A DNA stretch of 64,000 nucleotides from NCBI RefSeq assembly GCF_021462225.1, contig NC_061801.1:5018125-5082124 (forward strand). Reading direction: 5' to 3'. Source of the DNA: Girardinichthys multiradiatus (lineage: Eukaryota > Chordata > Actinopteri > Cyprinodontiformes > Goodeidae). Shown here piece after piece: positions 1 to 10,316 of the stretch. The notes beneath the pieces were generated by a model, which was not told where the DNA came from, did no database searches, and was given only the letters and a program-made list of their open reading frames with translations. How positions within the stretch are numbered: the first letter of the stretch is position 1; every line of letters starts with the position of its first letter. Position numbers and translations under genes: made by a program.

Positions 1-1360
1 TAGCAAGACGGGTCTGAACCAAAAAAGTCAACAGTGATGTTTCATGTAGCCAGTTTTAGTTAATTGTGTTAAATAGCTAGTTTTAGCTTAACTGCAACTA
101 GCTTAATAGCACGACGGGTCTTGACGAGTTTAAACTGGTCTATTTCACATTGTCTAATTCAGCTTTTTAAAATATTCAGCACTGTTTGAAATATGAGTTT
201 ATAATTTTCTACAATTTTTGGCGATTTCTGAGCTTAAAAAGCATTCCAATGAGACAGAATGTTTGTGTGTGGAGTGGAGGCTCCAACTGACAGTGGCAAA
301 GGACAAAAAGATTTTTCTTAATTGTTCCTTTGTCCACAATTTTAATTGATTTTAGAAAACATGTTTAGCTTTTATTCTGTGTGATTGACATGGTTAATTT
401 AGTTCAAGTTATAGATGTTTTGACAAACAACGCTTCAGAGACAGCAGCATAAATTGGGATATTATCTGTAAAGAAAGATGTGATTGTGAAGATGAGTAAA
501 TATTTATTATTTTTCAGTTAAACCACATGAGACTAACTTCAATGAACTGCTGAAGCATGTTTCATACACAAGGTAAAAAGATGGCATTTCAGGTCCTGCA
601 AAAATAATAAATAAAACATAAGAACTATAATTTTCACAAAGTTGGTGTTTACTGCATGACGGTGTGTATTTGTTTTATATCATTCATTTAGCATTTGTAA
701 TCATGCAGTCAAGTTGAGATAAGAATCTCTATATCAAGGCAGAACCAGAAAATAAGTGTTATTAACAATATTATGTCAGCAACAATAAATAACTGTGGAA
801 CAGTAACAAAAAACTATCATTAAACTATTAGAGGTAACACTGCAGGCATTGCATTTGTATCCATCTTCATGTTTTCAGATGGACAGATGAGTGGAGAGCC
901 GAGAGGTGACCACATTGGTGTAACTTGCCAGTCCTTTCAGTGATGGAGTGAAGCATAAGCTGGTGTGTGGAATGGAAGAGTGATGGCACTAGCTGGATGA
1001 TGGGGAGGCTGCCAACATCAAATTCAAATCAAAGTGATCAGAAAGTAATGTCACATTCCAAAGCTTATGCAAGCATAGCACAACAAATTACTGAAATTTT
1101 CTGAAGATGCAAAGACTATGTATGTATATAATAACTTATGTAGAATCAGTGAAATTAACATAAAATGTAAGGGACCTAAAAATCCCTCCAAACATATCAT
1201 ACATATCTACAGGTGTTGACACTACCCTGGGTGGGGGGGTGTTTGCAATGGAGAGACCAAGCTCCTCCATGGCAGTGATCAAGGTGTTTGGTGGGAGCTT
1301 GCTTGTTGTCACACAAGATGCTGTTTTGCATTACTATTTTTTCTTAGTGTATTTTGTCTG
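1..1360. other. AT-rich stretch, nothing recognised
   Basis: No open reading frame of substance, no terminal repeats and no RNA gene could be seen. It lies just downstream, in the minus sense, of the P-element-like pseudogene. Confidence 0.4.
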
Positions 1361-1364
1361 GCTT

Positions 1365-2766
1365 TTACTTCCAAGATGCCCAGCATCGGACAGCACCTTT
1401 TTTTCTTCTATGAAAGATATGTTTTGCTGCTCTTCTTAATCTCAGCCTGATGAATCTGCTGGTTATTTTACTTTGCACATCATGACATGAAGGTAGCATG
1501 CTTTGTAATAGACTTTCGTCTCTCTCTATAGTGTCCATTGCATTTGAGAGTTCCATGAAAGATGCATTGGACCTTGTTCGGAAAAGCTCCTTTATTTTCT
1601 GGACCAGACTGAAGGCCTCATGTGACGGCCGACGCAGCACTCCCGGTTTGAATTCCTTCAGTGCCAGTAAGGTGCTATGCTCTCCTTCCAGACTATTATT
1701 CTGCTTAATTGAACTAGAGCAACCATCACAGATGTTGGAATGTTTGATGACTTTATTTACAATATGGTACAGAATACATGTTTCGCTATTGGTGAGATCA
1801 GGAGTACCTGTGTGTCCAATCAGCTGGTCCACACTCAGGCCAGGATTGGGAATTGTCTCCAGGAACTCTGCCAGAAGACAGCTGTCATCCTCCTGATGGC
1901 TTCCTGATTTGACTGTCATAAGAAACTGCCCAACTGAAATTGATCTCAGTTCCTGGTGAAACTCCACTGGTGTTGGGACATGATTTCTCTGCCTTAAGCA
2001 GCTCAACAAGTTTTCAAGACAGTCCTCGGTAACCCTGCTTGTCAACACAAACATATGCCCGTGGTCAAGCATATCTTTTTGGATTGCTAAAATTGTAGAT
2101 GTTGCCATCACAATTCCTGTTTGCACTGGTTTCTAGCTACCTGTTTGACCTATCTTAAGTCCACAGAAGAGTGTAATCATGTCTTGGAGGAATTGAATGG
2201 CTTTGCTGTACTCTTCCATCTTGCGCCTGCTTAGTGCCATCACAGGGTAGCGACATGACATGAGATTGAACCAGTGGTCCACCTGCTCCAGAAACCAGGC
2301 TGTTGTCAGGTTAGAGGCTGCTCCACCATATATTTCAGACCTGCACTTGCTGAATTACTAAAAACATTCATTGCGGGCCCCACCTTCATTTTGTCAAAAT
2401 GACTGGGCTAAAGGGTTTTTTGTGGCAGGTTTGGAGCAATTTTTAATGGCCTTCCTTCCTGACAATCTACAAAATCTTTCAAGTGACCACTTGAAACTCT
2501 CATTGTGTGAGAATCTCTCTTGTTCTACTATCTCAGGTGGAATTGTAAATGTCTATCCACAAACGAGGGCACTCTTCAAATTCTTCGCCAGATGTGGGAG
2601 ATCTGGCATGAAGTACAGCCTTTTGTCTGGTCTTACTGGGTGTTGGACTTCTGTTTTGTTGTGGCCCACTTCAAAAGCCTACCTCAGTTTAGTTTTTTAG
2701 GGATCCATACATTCTGATTCCTTTCTCAGACCGATTGGTGCATCCAAATGCAGCACAGCCAACCAT
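1365..2766 (-). pseudogene. P-element/THAP9-like transposase remnant
   Basis: P-element/THAP9-type transposases are DNA-cutting enzymes with an N-terminal THAP zinc finger. Reading the minus strand from an ATG at 2766, the first codons give MVGCAAFGCTNRSEKG, the opening of a THAP domain (C-x4-C, residues 4 and 9). A stop follows after 25 codons, and the second half of the finger is missing. In another frame the sequence PDLPHLAKNLKSALV matches the P-element signature usually written as D-x-PHL-x-K. After several more stops, a 253-codon open frame (2126-1365) holds the C-terminal part with TSRVTEDCLENLLSCLRQR, typical of THAP9/P-element C-termini. The copy is therefore internally deleted, frameshifted and dead. 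No terminal inverted repeats were located. The family call is by motif recognition; the C-terminal ORF is the strongest part. Confidence 0.8.
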
Positions 2767-4475
2767 GGTAAGGCAATAAACCTATAAAGGGTTTATTTAA
2801 ATAAACATTTTTAAATATATAACATTTTGTATAAAACCAAAAATACAGTGAAATGTATAATTACACTGTAAACCTTTCTCTTGTTATACCCTCAACGTCT
2901 TAATTAGCAATTTTAAATTTATTCCGATTATTTCCTTCAAAGCAACACATTTTATCACTTTTTTCAGTATGACCGCAGCTGGCACAGATTGTTTCTGAGA
3001 CATCTGAACTGTTGGTCTATTGTTGTTTTCAGGGAGGTCAGCAGATGTGGTGGTTGCTGCTATCAATGATGCCAAGCATGAAAAGAGGGGCCTATCAAGC
3101 TACAATAACAAGGAATTCAGACCAAAGCATTGACCACAACTTAGTAATTTAAGTGTGAAAGTGAAGAATTTAAAAGCATGTGTCCCCTTTAATAGAATCA
3201 ATTTTATTTAAAAGGAATCCCATAAAGTCATTACTGCTGAGAGCTAAGGTTGGCTTAATAGACTTATGACTCGGTAAATTTGGCAACTGTAATAAAAAGA
3301 AACCTAGGATTATTCTTATTCTTCTGTATTAATGACGAGACATTTATACAACAGTAGACTATTTCTCCAGATTAAGTAGGAATCCTCTAGGTGTGTAGAG
3401 TGCTATTCTCTCTCCAATTTTCTAACATTGTGCTTTAAAACGCACAGCTCTGAATTAACACAGGGAGCCAGCCTCCTATGAATAATTACCTTCTTTTTCA
3501 TGGGGGCTACATTGTCTAATGCACCACACCCTGTGTAAAGGTAAGACATAAAAGAATATTTTTTGAGTGGAACCACTATTATAATGGTTACTATGTCTGA
3601 TTTATTTGTGATTAAACAAAGAAAATAAGCAAATTACTTTGAGCCTTGCCTGGTTTAGACAGGAAACAATGATTTAGTGACGGTACCTAAGCCTCTGGAA
3701 AACAGCTTCTTCACAGTTTCCCCCAACAGCTCAAGCTGGGCCTCACTGGATTGCCACCGCAGTCAAGGGTTTATACTTCAGTTCACTTTTAGTTTTTTAA
3801 GAGCATAGGGTTATGCTCAGGGTAGAAATGTCCAGCTTTGCAGTCAGTGGTTTTCTTCCATTCTAACCACCAAACATCTTCATTCTGACCAGGCTTGATT
3901 AGGCAGGTGAAACTCACCAGCCTAATCAAGGGAGTGAGCTTTTTCAGCACTATCTTATCTTATCAAAGGTTTTGCAAAAGGTTTTGCAAAATGGGCTGAA
4001 GGACCTATGTAAATGCATCAGTTAATTCAAAGGAACAGGCTCATGTCAGGAACGTATATCTCCAGGAAACTGAAATCTTTAGATATTTACAGTTGTGCTC
4101 TTCTCTGACTAGACACAGGGAATGGGAATGAGTTCTACACCCCACACCAATAGAGAACCCCTTAACTCAATCCCAAAAAGGTGGAGGGGATTGAAAATTG
4201 CTAACAACGTTGCAAATATAAGTTGTTACTGTTAATAAGTCTTAATAGGCCAATCGTCAGGCATACTGTGCGCATACTGTGAGTTGCGCGGACATGAATG
4301 CACTGTAGACGTTTCATAGTTGAGCGTACCCATTCCCTACATTTCTTGTGACAAATTTCTACATTCCCCACACTTTCTGCCAGTGGGGCGTAGAAGGGGA
4401 ATGATAGTAGCAAGTTTGAAGACCTAGTTGGGTGCCTAACGGCGTTTCTTCCCCACCAGGCACCCACCGCAAACA
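2767..4475. other. Non-coding stretch, no gene seen
   Basis: AT-rich DNA without recognisable coding sequence. It contains one conspicuous inverted repeat, listed separately (3894-3930). Nothing else could be assigned. Confidence 0.35.
3894..3930. repeat. 17-bp stem hairpin
   Basis: Two arms (3894-3910 and 3914-3930) are reverse complements over 16 of 17 bases, separated by a 3-base AAC loop. No element boundary, tandem array or gene is attached to it. Confidence 0.7.
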
Positions 4476-4479
4476 TGTC

Positions 4480-5345
4480 AGTGTGGTGAAGACAGAGTCT
4501 GTGATGCTGCCGTCCTTGGGACTGCCTGCTCAGTGCAGCTTGGTTTATCAGCTCAGTGTCACATATAAAACAGTTTGATGTGAAGATATCTTCCCCCCAA
4601 GCCCCCGTGGCAATTCTTATGCACATTTTGTCGAGCTTCAGATGGTCCAACACATCTGAGACCAAGTTGACAAAGTATTGCCCAGTGGATGCCTCACATT
4701 TGACTAAGGCAACAATCGTCTCGTACTCAGTGTCAGTAACATATCTAAAATTATTGAACACTGGTCTTGAGAGGTTATGTGTCTTGTCCAGCTGAATGGA
4801 GAACATTGCAGCTTTCTGTACATCACTTGAAATGCAGGCTTGAATGAGCTTCCCAATTGTATCAATTGCTGTATTCCCTGTAGTTTTAGAGAGAAGGATG
4901 ATAAGAGACCCTCAACATCCTGTTCCAGAGGATTTGTATGATTTGTTGCTCTTTTCAATAAAATTGTCAAGGTGCTCCGCTAGGCAGACATTATAATTTC
5001 TTAAAAAGATGAGTTCTGAATAGTTCCCATGATCAACTGTGTCGTCATCCAGTGAGAAGGTTGCTTCATTCTGTGTGTGTCTGTAGCTCAGCCCCTTTTA
5101 CTACATAGACGACATGCTCCAATACCTGGCGTCTCTTTCTGACCTATTCCCTATGAGTATACAGCTGATTACTAGCAGTCAGGCTACTGATACTTGCTTC
5201 TGAGCACCTGAGTAAAAATGCTTCTGCACAAATACGGTGTGCACTACTCTTTTCATGGTCTTTTGTGCCAAGAGGGAAACGCATTAAATCAGACATTCCA
5301 GTAATAAATGTGCTTGTGTCCATGCATGATGTCTCTCACAATATG
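4480..5345 (-). pseudogene. hAT-superfamily transposase remnant (ZMYM1/DUF4371-like)
   Basis: Transposases of this group are RNase-H-fold DDE enzymes related to vertebrate ZMYM1. On the minus strand the frames contain, in the expected order, a motif resembling KSSAHRICAEAFLL, a segment around FSLDDDTVDHGNYSEL, LLSKTTGNTAIDTIGKLIQ, MFSIQLD, and ALVKCEASTGQYFVNLVSDV followed by LDHLKLDKMCI. These match the DUF4371 region and the start of the catalytic core. The reading frame changes near 4700-4800 and stops occur throughout. After LDKMCI the usual catalytic NATDGA-type motif is scrambled (ATGAWGED), and the rest of the protein, including the C-terminal dimerisation region, is not recognisable. 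An old, dead fragment. Confidence 0.72.
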
Positions 5346-5639
5346 TGAGCCACCTCCTGTTGGTTCTGTTTTTACTGGTGAATACCCTTTGCACTACTAG
5401 ATTTTTGACATTTTGTTGTGGGTGCTCTGTAATACAGAAGGCTCAGGATGGGCAAAGTTATCTATGTCTTCCTGCTCTCTGCTCTCCTCTCTCGCTGTGT
5501 ATTTCCTTACTCTTTTTTTTACATAAGGATGCATCAGGTCCAGAATTTTTGGATTTTAGGTTAAACAAATACAAGGCTGCATTGGCGTAGCACTAACAAT
5601 TAACAAAATTATGTCATTTTAAAAAGTGTGATTTTCTTC

Positions 5640-5925
5640 CATGATTTGAAATGTTTCCGCGACGAATAACTGAACAGGTGTGTATATATGGAGTGTGAAA
5701 CAGGTGGAGCAAGGAGACAGATTAGCTTGGAGCAGGTGAACCAGATAAGGTTAATTGACAGACAGAACAAAACGTGGCTGGAGCAAAAACAGAGAATCTT
5801 GAATACAAAACAAAAACTAAATCATGGCCAGGAAAATAATAAACAGAAGCATGATTCAAAAACTGTGAGAACATATAAGAAAAAACAGAAGCCAAACACC
5901 AACAACCCCAAATAATAACAACTAA
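5640..5925 (-). repeat. Truncated copy of the 18311-18836 LTR-like repeat
   Basis: The string GGTGGAGCAAGGAGACAGAT and neighbouring sequence, ending near AACAACCCCAAAT, repeats the body of the element at 18311-18836 at high similarity. The end carrying the candidate polyadenylation signal is absent here, so this is a truncated copy. The ORFs in it look incidental. Confidence 0.7.
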
Positions 5926-7327
5926 AAGGCTGAAAACTAGAGTAAGAAGGACTGCTCCATCTGGATGAGTCCCAGAGGTTAAAGTAAAGAAAACAATAAA
6001 CTGTTTTCACATTCTTTGTTGTTTTATGACATGACAAAATAATATTTGTGTTGGAGAGGTTCAGAGTACTCAGGGCCTACACATGCATGTTGCCATGAAT
6101 ATTTTAACACCCCGTACAGTTATTGATAAGGGTTGCTCACTTGAGTCTGAGGGCCTAATACTAGTTTTGACACAACAGCTGTATTTAAAGGGATATCCAT
6201 CAGATAAACAAGGGAGAAGGTCAACACAGGAATACTGAATATTTTGAAGTTTTAAGCAGTTAATGACAAACTATTGAAATCAGAAATGTGCTAAATTGGA
6301 TTGTACTAAAACGTTGAACCTTTAGAAAGTTGTTTAGTTTTTATTGTTCATAATTGTAACTGTAGAGGAGCAAACATGGATGGGGACACTCGAGTTTAGC
6401 TGTTTGCAGTTAAGTCATAGATATTTTTTGAAAACTTATCCACACTGCCTAATAAGGTATTTTATGGTACAGGGGGGTTGTTGTATAAACAGTTTTTGAA
6501 ATTTACTTTAGAATAAGACAAAAAGGTATACAATATAATGTTATGATGACTCAGTTGGCACTGTGTAGTAGAAAAGAGTTGTAATGGTGAAAAAAAGCAT
6601 GTGTACTAAACGTACTATTTTCACAGCTAATCTAATTAAAGATTCTTCCACTTATTTAGACCTTGAGTACTGTAAGGAGCACATGATGAATACAGATTGG
6701 CTGGCCCAGAAGCTAACAGATTTGAATCTATTTTTTTTCTGGCTCACTAATACCAATTTAGTTGAAATTAAAGCTTTGATGAAGTGACAAAAAAGATACA
6801 TTATATGCTACTGGCAGAGAGAGGAGTTTGTTCTATGTTTGACTCTCAGTGTTGCATCCTGTTTCATTCTTTTTCATAAAAACCCTGGTCGATCGATTGA
6901 TTATCTCTGCTAAAGGAAGCAGTTGGGGAAGAATGTCTTTCCTGAGTTGAGAATGGTCTAATCATTTATTCTACTTCTCAAGTTCTTATGAATTTCCTTT
7001 CTGATGTTGTGAATTTATTACTGCTGCTGTATCTTGTTTTATGTGTGATCCATATGTACTTAGTGTGTTGTAGTTGTAAAACCTCAAGATCAAGCGTGAA
7101 TGCCATTATCCAGCCAGAGAGTGATGAGATGGGTACACTGAGGAAATACTGAGAAAAGGTGATGTCATTGATATTCTTCCACTTTGAATATTTTTACTTC
7201 TTTTACAACCATGATCCAATTTGCCCACATGATGTTTGATGTTTTGTCTAGAGGTTCAAAGTTGCAACTTGGACAATATACAGTAGTGGTGCACTGCCAT
7301 TTTTGATGAATAAGAGAATTTCTATTT
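5926..7327. other. AT-rich stretch, nothing recognised
   Basis: Only short chance-length reading frames (for example 67 codons at 6584-6787) with no motif I recognise. It is the left flank of the provirus insertion. Confidence 0.35.
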
Positions 7328-7332
7328 TTGGG

Positions 7333-7624
7333 TGTTAGGTATTATTTAGTCAACTCAGAGGTAAGAACGATACAGTCAGTTACTTGCAGCAAGGGTAGCC
7401 CACTTTGCAGTGAAACTACAAAGTTTTTGACACCCTATCTCTTTATTTATATGCACAGTTCAACAGACAGTTCAGACAGGGTGTGTGTGTGTGAGACAGA
7501 AAGGAGGCTGGTTCACACAGAGATAACAATGATCTCACACACACAGGGAGGAAGGCATAGTGCAGGTGCCTTGCAACACAAAGTTTTTACATGAGTGATA
7601 ACAAGTTTTTGCACCCATCCAACA
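7333..7624 (-). repeat. 3' LTR of the provirus
   Basis: 292 bp, starting TGTTGG and ending CTAACA in the proviral sense. The minus strand carries AATAAA (plus positions 7442-7447) in the expected polyadenylation position. It matches the other LTR except for one substitution and a 2-bp deletion. A short GT/CA-rich tract lies inside. Confidence 0.93.
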
Positions 7625-7636
7625 GTCCCTCCTTTT
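7625..7636 (-). promoter_or_regulatory. Polypurine tract of the provirus
   Basis: The minus strand reads AAAAGGAGGGAC directly against the 3' LTR start. This is the expected position and composition for the primer of plus-strand DNA synthesis in retroviruses, and it fixes the element's polarity. Confidence 0.85.
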
Positions 7637-7788
7637 ATCACAAGTAAAAACATTTAATATAAAAACGAGTAAGAAAAATACTTTGTATGAGCGAAAACCC
7701 ACGGACGGTAAACAGATTATATTTTGTGGGAAATACTCATACGGCCCCGCCGCCCTCGGCGACCATTAAAAGATAAATGTTGATTAAT

Positions 7789-7882
7789 ACTTGAAATCAT
7801 AAAAATAAAAGAATGATACTTGAAATCATAAAAATAAAAGAATAATACTTGAAATCATAAAAATAAAAGAATAATACTTAAT
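7789..7882. repeat. 29-bp tandem repeat, about 3.2 copies
   Basis: Unit starts at 7789, 7818 and 7847 and a partial unit at 7876, period 29, almost identical. It lies where the end of env and the 3' untranslated region of a provirus should be. Confidence 0.9.
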
Positions 7883-8100
7883 GAAAACAGTGAAACATAA
7901 TAAAGGAATTAAAAAATCTGCCCTGTTTATGTCATCATTGTACTTTTTCTCATTTCACTTAAGCAACAACTTCTTTCGATTTTCTGCTGTAAGGTCATTT
8001 TATGAAATACAATGTATGAGTACACTCAGGCTTTTGATGTGATTTATTTACAACATGTCATCATAATCGTCCCCTTCATTTTCGTGCATTTCTACCTAGT

Positions 8101-8319
8101 TCAGTGTTGCATATGCCACCATGAACAATACCAGAAATTTTGTAGGAATGGATGTGCGTCATGTTCTTCCGTCAGTGTTCTGAGATGGGTCCCGTCTGAT
8201 GTCCATCTCTTCTGGTTCGGTATCACCTCCTGTGGATCCTGCTTTAGATAGAGAAAGAGTCCTGCTACCAGAATTAAACTCAGGCTTATCAGTCCTGTCC
8301 ACATGTTACAGAGAGCCAT
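8101..8319 (-). pseudogene. Possible env leader remnant
   Basis: A 72-codon minus-strand ORF opens just downstream of the integrase C-terminus in the proviral sense. It has one strong hydrophobic segment (about residues 8-25) followed by a polar stretch, the layout of a retroviral Env signal/leader. No surface or transmembrane subunit follows; the sequence runs into stops and then the 29-bp repeats, so nearly all of env is missing. The assignment rests on position and the hydrophobic segment only. Confidence 0.4.
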
Positions 8320-8415
8320 TTTATAATTGGGCGCAGATCAGCTGTTTTCTTCACCGGTTTGAGACGCTGGGCCATAGGGGTCCTCCAACTCCTTTGAATC
8401 CGGACTTCCTTCTGC

Positions 8416-9105
8416 TTACCCCGTCGGTTGGTTTGGCTCCTGTAATGGCAAAACTGGCTTACAGTGGCTTTTATGGATCCAGGAAGGCCTCTCTGCTATT
8501 TTCAGAGCTGTGGGCGTTGTCAGGAGTACTTGAAACGGCCCTTTCCACCGAGGAGTGCTCCAATCCTTCCGGTGGAGTGTCTTAATCAGGACCAGGTCTC
8601 CAGGCCTCAGGTTGTTCTGTGGGATAGGAGCAGAGATTATCGGCAGACCACTAGACATTTGTTCTTCTTTTGTCTGCAACATTTTATTCATCCACTCAGC
8701 TAATGAAGTTTCCTGTTGTGCTTTCTCTATTTCATTCATGTCAGAAGGCAGAGAAAACGGTCTGCCATGTACTATTTCTTTGAGAATACAAATTCACATC
8801 AGCAACTTGGTGCCACGTGATCTCAGGCTCAGAACACAGTGGGTGGAGTTATACAATGATGTACAGTAGGTGGCAAATGGAGTAAGACCAGTTTGATTTG
8901 GAGTTATTCTCATCCATAATTAACCAGGGATAGGCATTTGGGCCATGGCCTCCCTGTTTCTTCCATTGTTTTCCTTAATCTTTAACTGAAACCCTAATGC
9001 ATTAGAACTTAGTTCTATTAATTTATTTACAAAATGAGTTCCATTATCTGACCTTATACTCTGTGGGATACCATATGTGGGGAAGAAATGTGTCACTAGG
9101 TTCAT
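8416..9105 (-). pseudogene. Retroviral integrase, core and C-terminal remnant
   Basis: Integrase joins viral DNA to the host chromosome. The minus-strand frame at 9105-8920 contains FFPTYGIPQSIRSDNGTHFV, the part of the catalytic core holding the second active-site Asp (SDNG). After a break and deletion, 8739-8416 carries PGDLVLIKTL and PRWKGPFQVLLTTPTALK, the C-terminal SH3-like domain typical of gammaretrovirus-type integrases. The glutamate helix of the D,D-35-E triad is not visible because the frame breaks near 8920. Stops and shifts between the pieces make it non-functional. Confidence 0.9.
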
Positions 9106-9212
9106 CTATTACAACTAGGCAATATTTCTTCCCCCGTGTTTGCAACAAATTATGCATGATCTGCAAAAATTCTTTGCATAGTCAGAAAAATTTATAGTGT
9201 AGCATTAATGCT

Positions 9213-9437
9213 TTACCAGATGTGACATATTCCCCCCTTGACACGTGGGTCTTCCCAATGTGTCACTGTAGCCGCTGTGTTGTATAACTTTTTTGGGAGG
9301 ATTGGTTTATCTTCTATCTGATAGATGTCATCTTTTTTCTGTGCTCCTCTCTTTAGCCAGGCCTTTATTTCTGTCTTGGGTGCTGACTGTTGGGCGTCTT
9401 TCAGCACGTCTGTGTCTATAAATAGCAGATCTGACAT
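9213..9437 (-). pseudogene. Pol linker between RNase H and integrase core
   Basis: A 74-codon minus-strand frame overlapping the end of the RNase H frame in another phase. It reads through DVLKDAQQSAPKTEI and ends GGICHIW, resembling the RNase H-integrase connection and the lead-in to the integrase zinc-binding domain of fish ERVs. No full HHCC set is seen, so the zinc domain is broken or deleted. Assigned mainly by position between 8e-type integrase and RNase H pieces. Confidence 0.6.
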
Positions 9438-10316
9438 TTTCTCTTTAATAGGTTGAAATGAGTTAGTTCTGTCCCTGATGATGTTTTAAAACCTCTATTT
9501 TGCCAAATCTTAGCATGGTGATGTACTGATCTGAAAACGTATTGGCTGTCTGTGTATATAGTAAGTATTTGTCCCTCATGTAATTCACATGCTCTTACTA
9601 CAGCATATAATTCTGCTGTTTGGGCTGAGCATGTATTGGGTAGAGATTTAGCTTCTATTATCCTATCGATGGTTGTTACTGCATAACCAACTCTATTCTT
9701 TCCATATTCATCTTTAGATGCTGAGCCATCTACAAACACAACACATGAATCTGGTATAAGGGTTTGAGAAATGTCTTGTCTGGGTTTGGTGTCTTCTTCA
9801 ACTCTTGTTTTATAAGAATGTGGTTTTCCATCTTCTGCAGTAGGTATTAGAGTACTTGGATTTAAAGGGCACATCTTTTTAGAGTTATGTTTGGCTGTGA
9901 TAATAATAGCGATGTCAGTGTGATATGCCTTGCATGTAGCGTCAGGTGCTTCTCTTAATATTCCTGACTTCAACATATCTTGTATTACTGACTTAATACC
10001 TTCTTCAGCTTCTGGCTTGAAGGGGTATTGGCGGACTGATAGCCTTTTTTCAGATATTAGTTTAACCTTGTATGGTGGGAACCCCTTTATAAGTCCTACA
10101 TCAGTTGATGATTGGGACCACAGTTCAGGTGGGACAGCAGCTAGGGCAGGATGCATGTTGCTCTCTTTGCTCTCAGCTAAGCCCTGTATTTGTCCCTCTG
10201 CCTCATCTAAATGTATCCTTGGATGGACTTTGACTATCCACTCCAGAATGAGCTTCCAGATTCCTGTATTAGGATCTACCTTTGACAGTGTCAGTGCTGT
10301 TCCTGCAGAGGTTTAA
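9416..10316 (-). pseudogene. Pol remnant: RT N-terminus joined to RNase H
   Basis: The open frame 10156-9416, extended upstream in the same frame to about 10316, begins with a reverse transcriptase N-terminus (VPPELWSQSSTDVGLI, then VRQYPFKPEAEEGI and SGILREAPDATC). It then jumps to an RNase H domain with VVFVDGSAS, SAQTAELYAVVRACEL and YTDSQYVF, which supply the D, E and D metal ligands. The RT fingers and palm that should lie between, including the YxDD active site, are missing, about 200 residues by family length. The deletion leaves the frame open, so this 246-codon ORF is the longest in the provirus, but it cannot polymerise DNA. Confidence 0.9.

Noticed and set aside
1498..1896. 132-codon plus-strand ORF
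   Set aside because: It is the antisense shadow of the P-element-like C-terminal ORF, which has recognisable motifs on the minus strand.
7328..7594. 88-codon ORF over the LTR
   Set aside because: Crosses the LTR boundary and is antisense to the provirus; repeated at the other LTR only by virtue of LTR identity.
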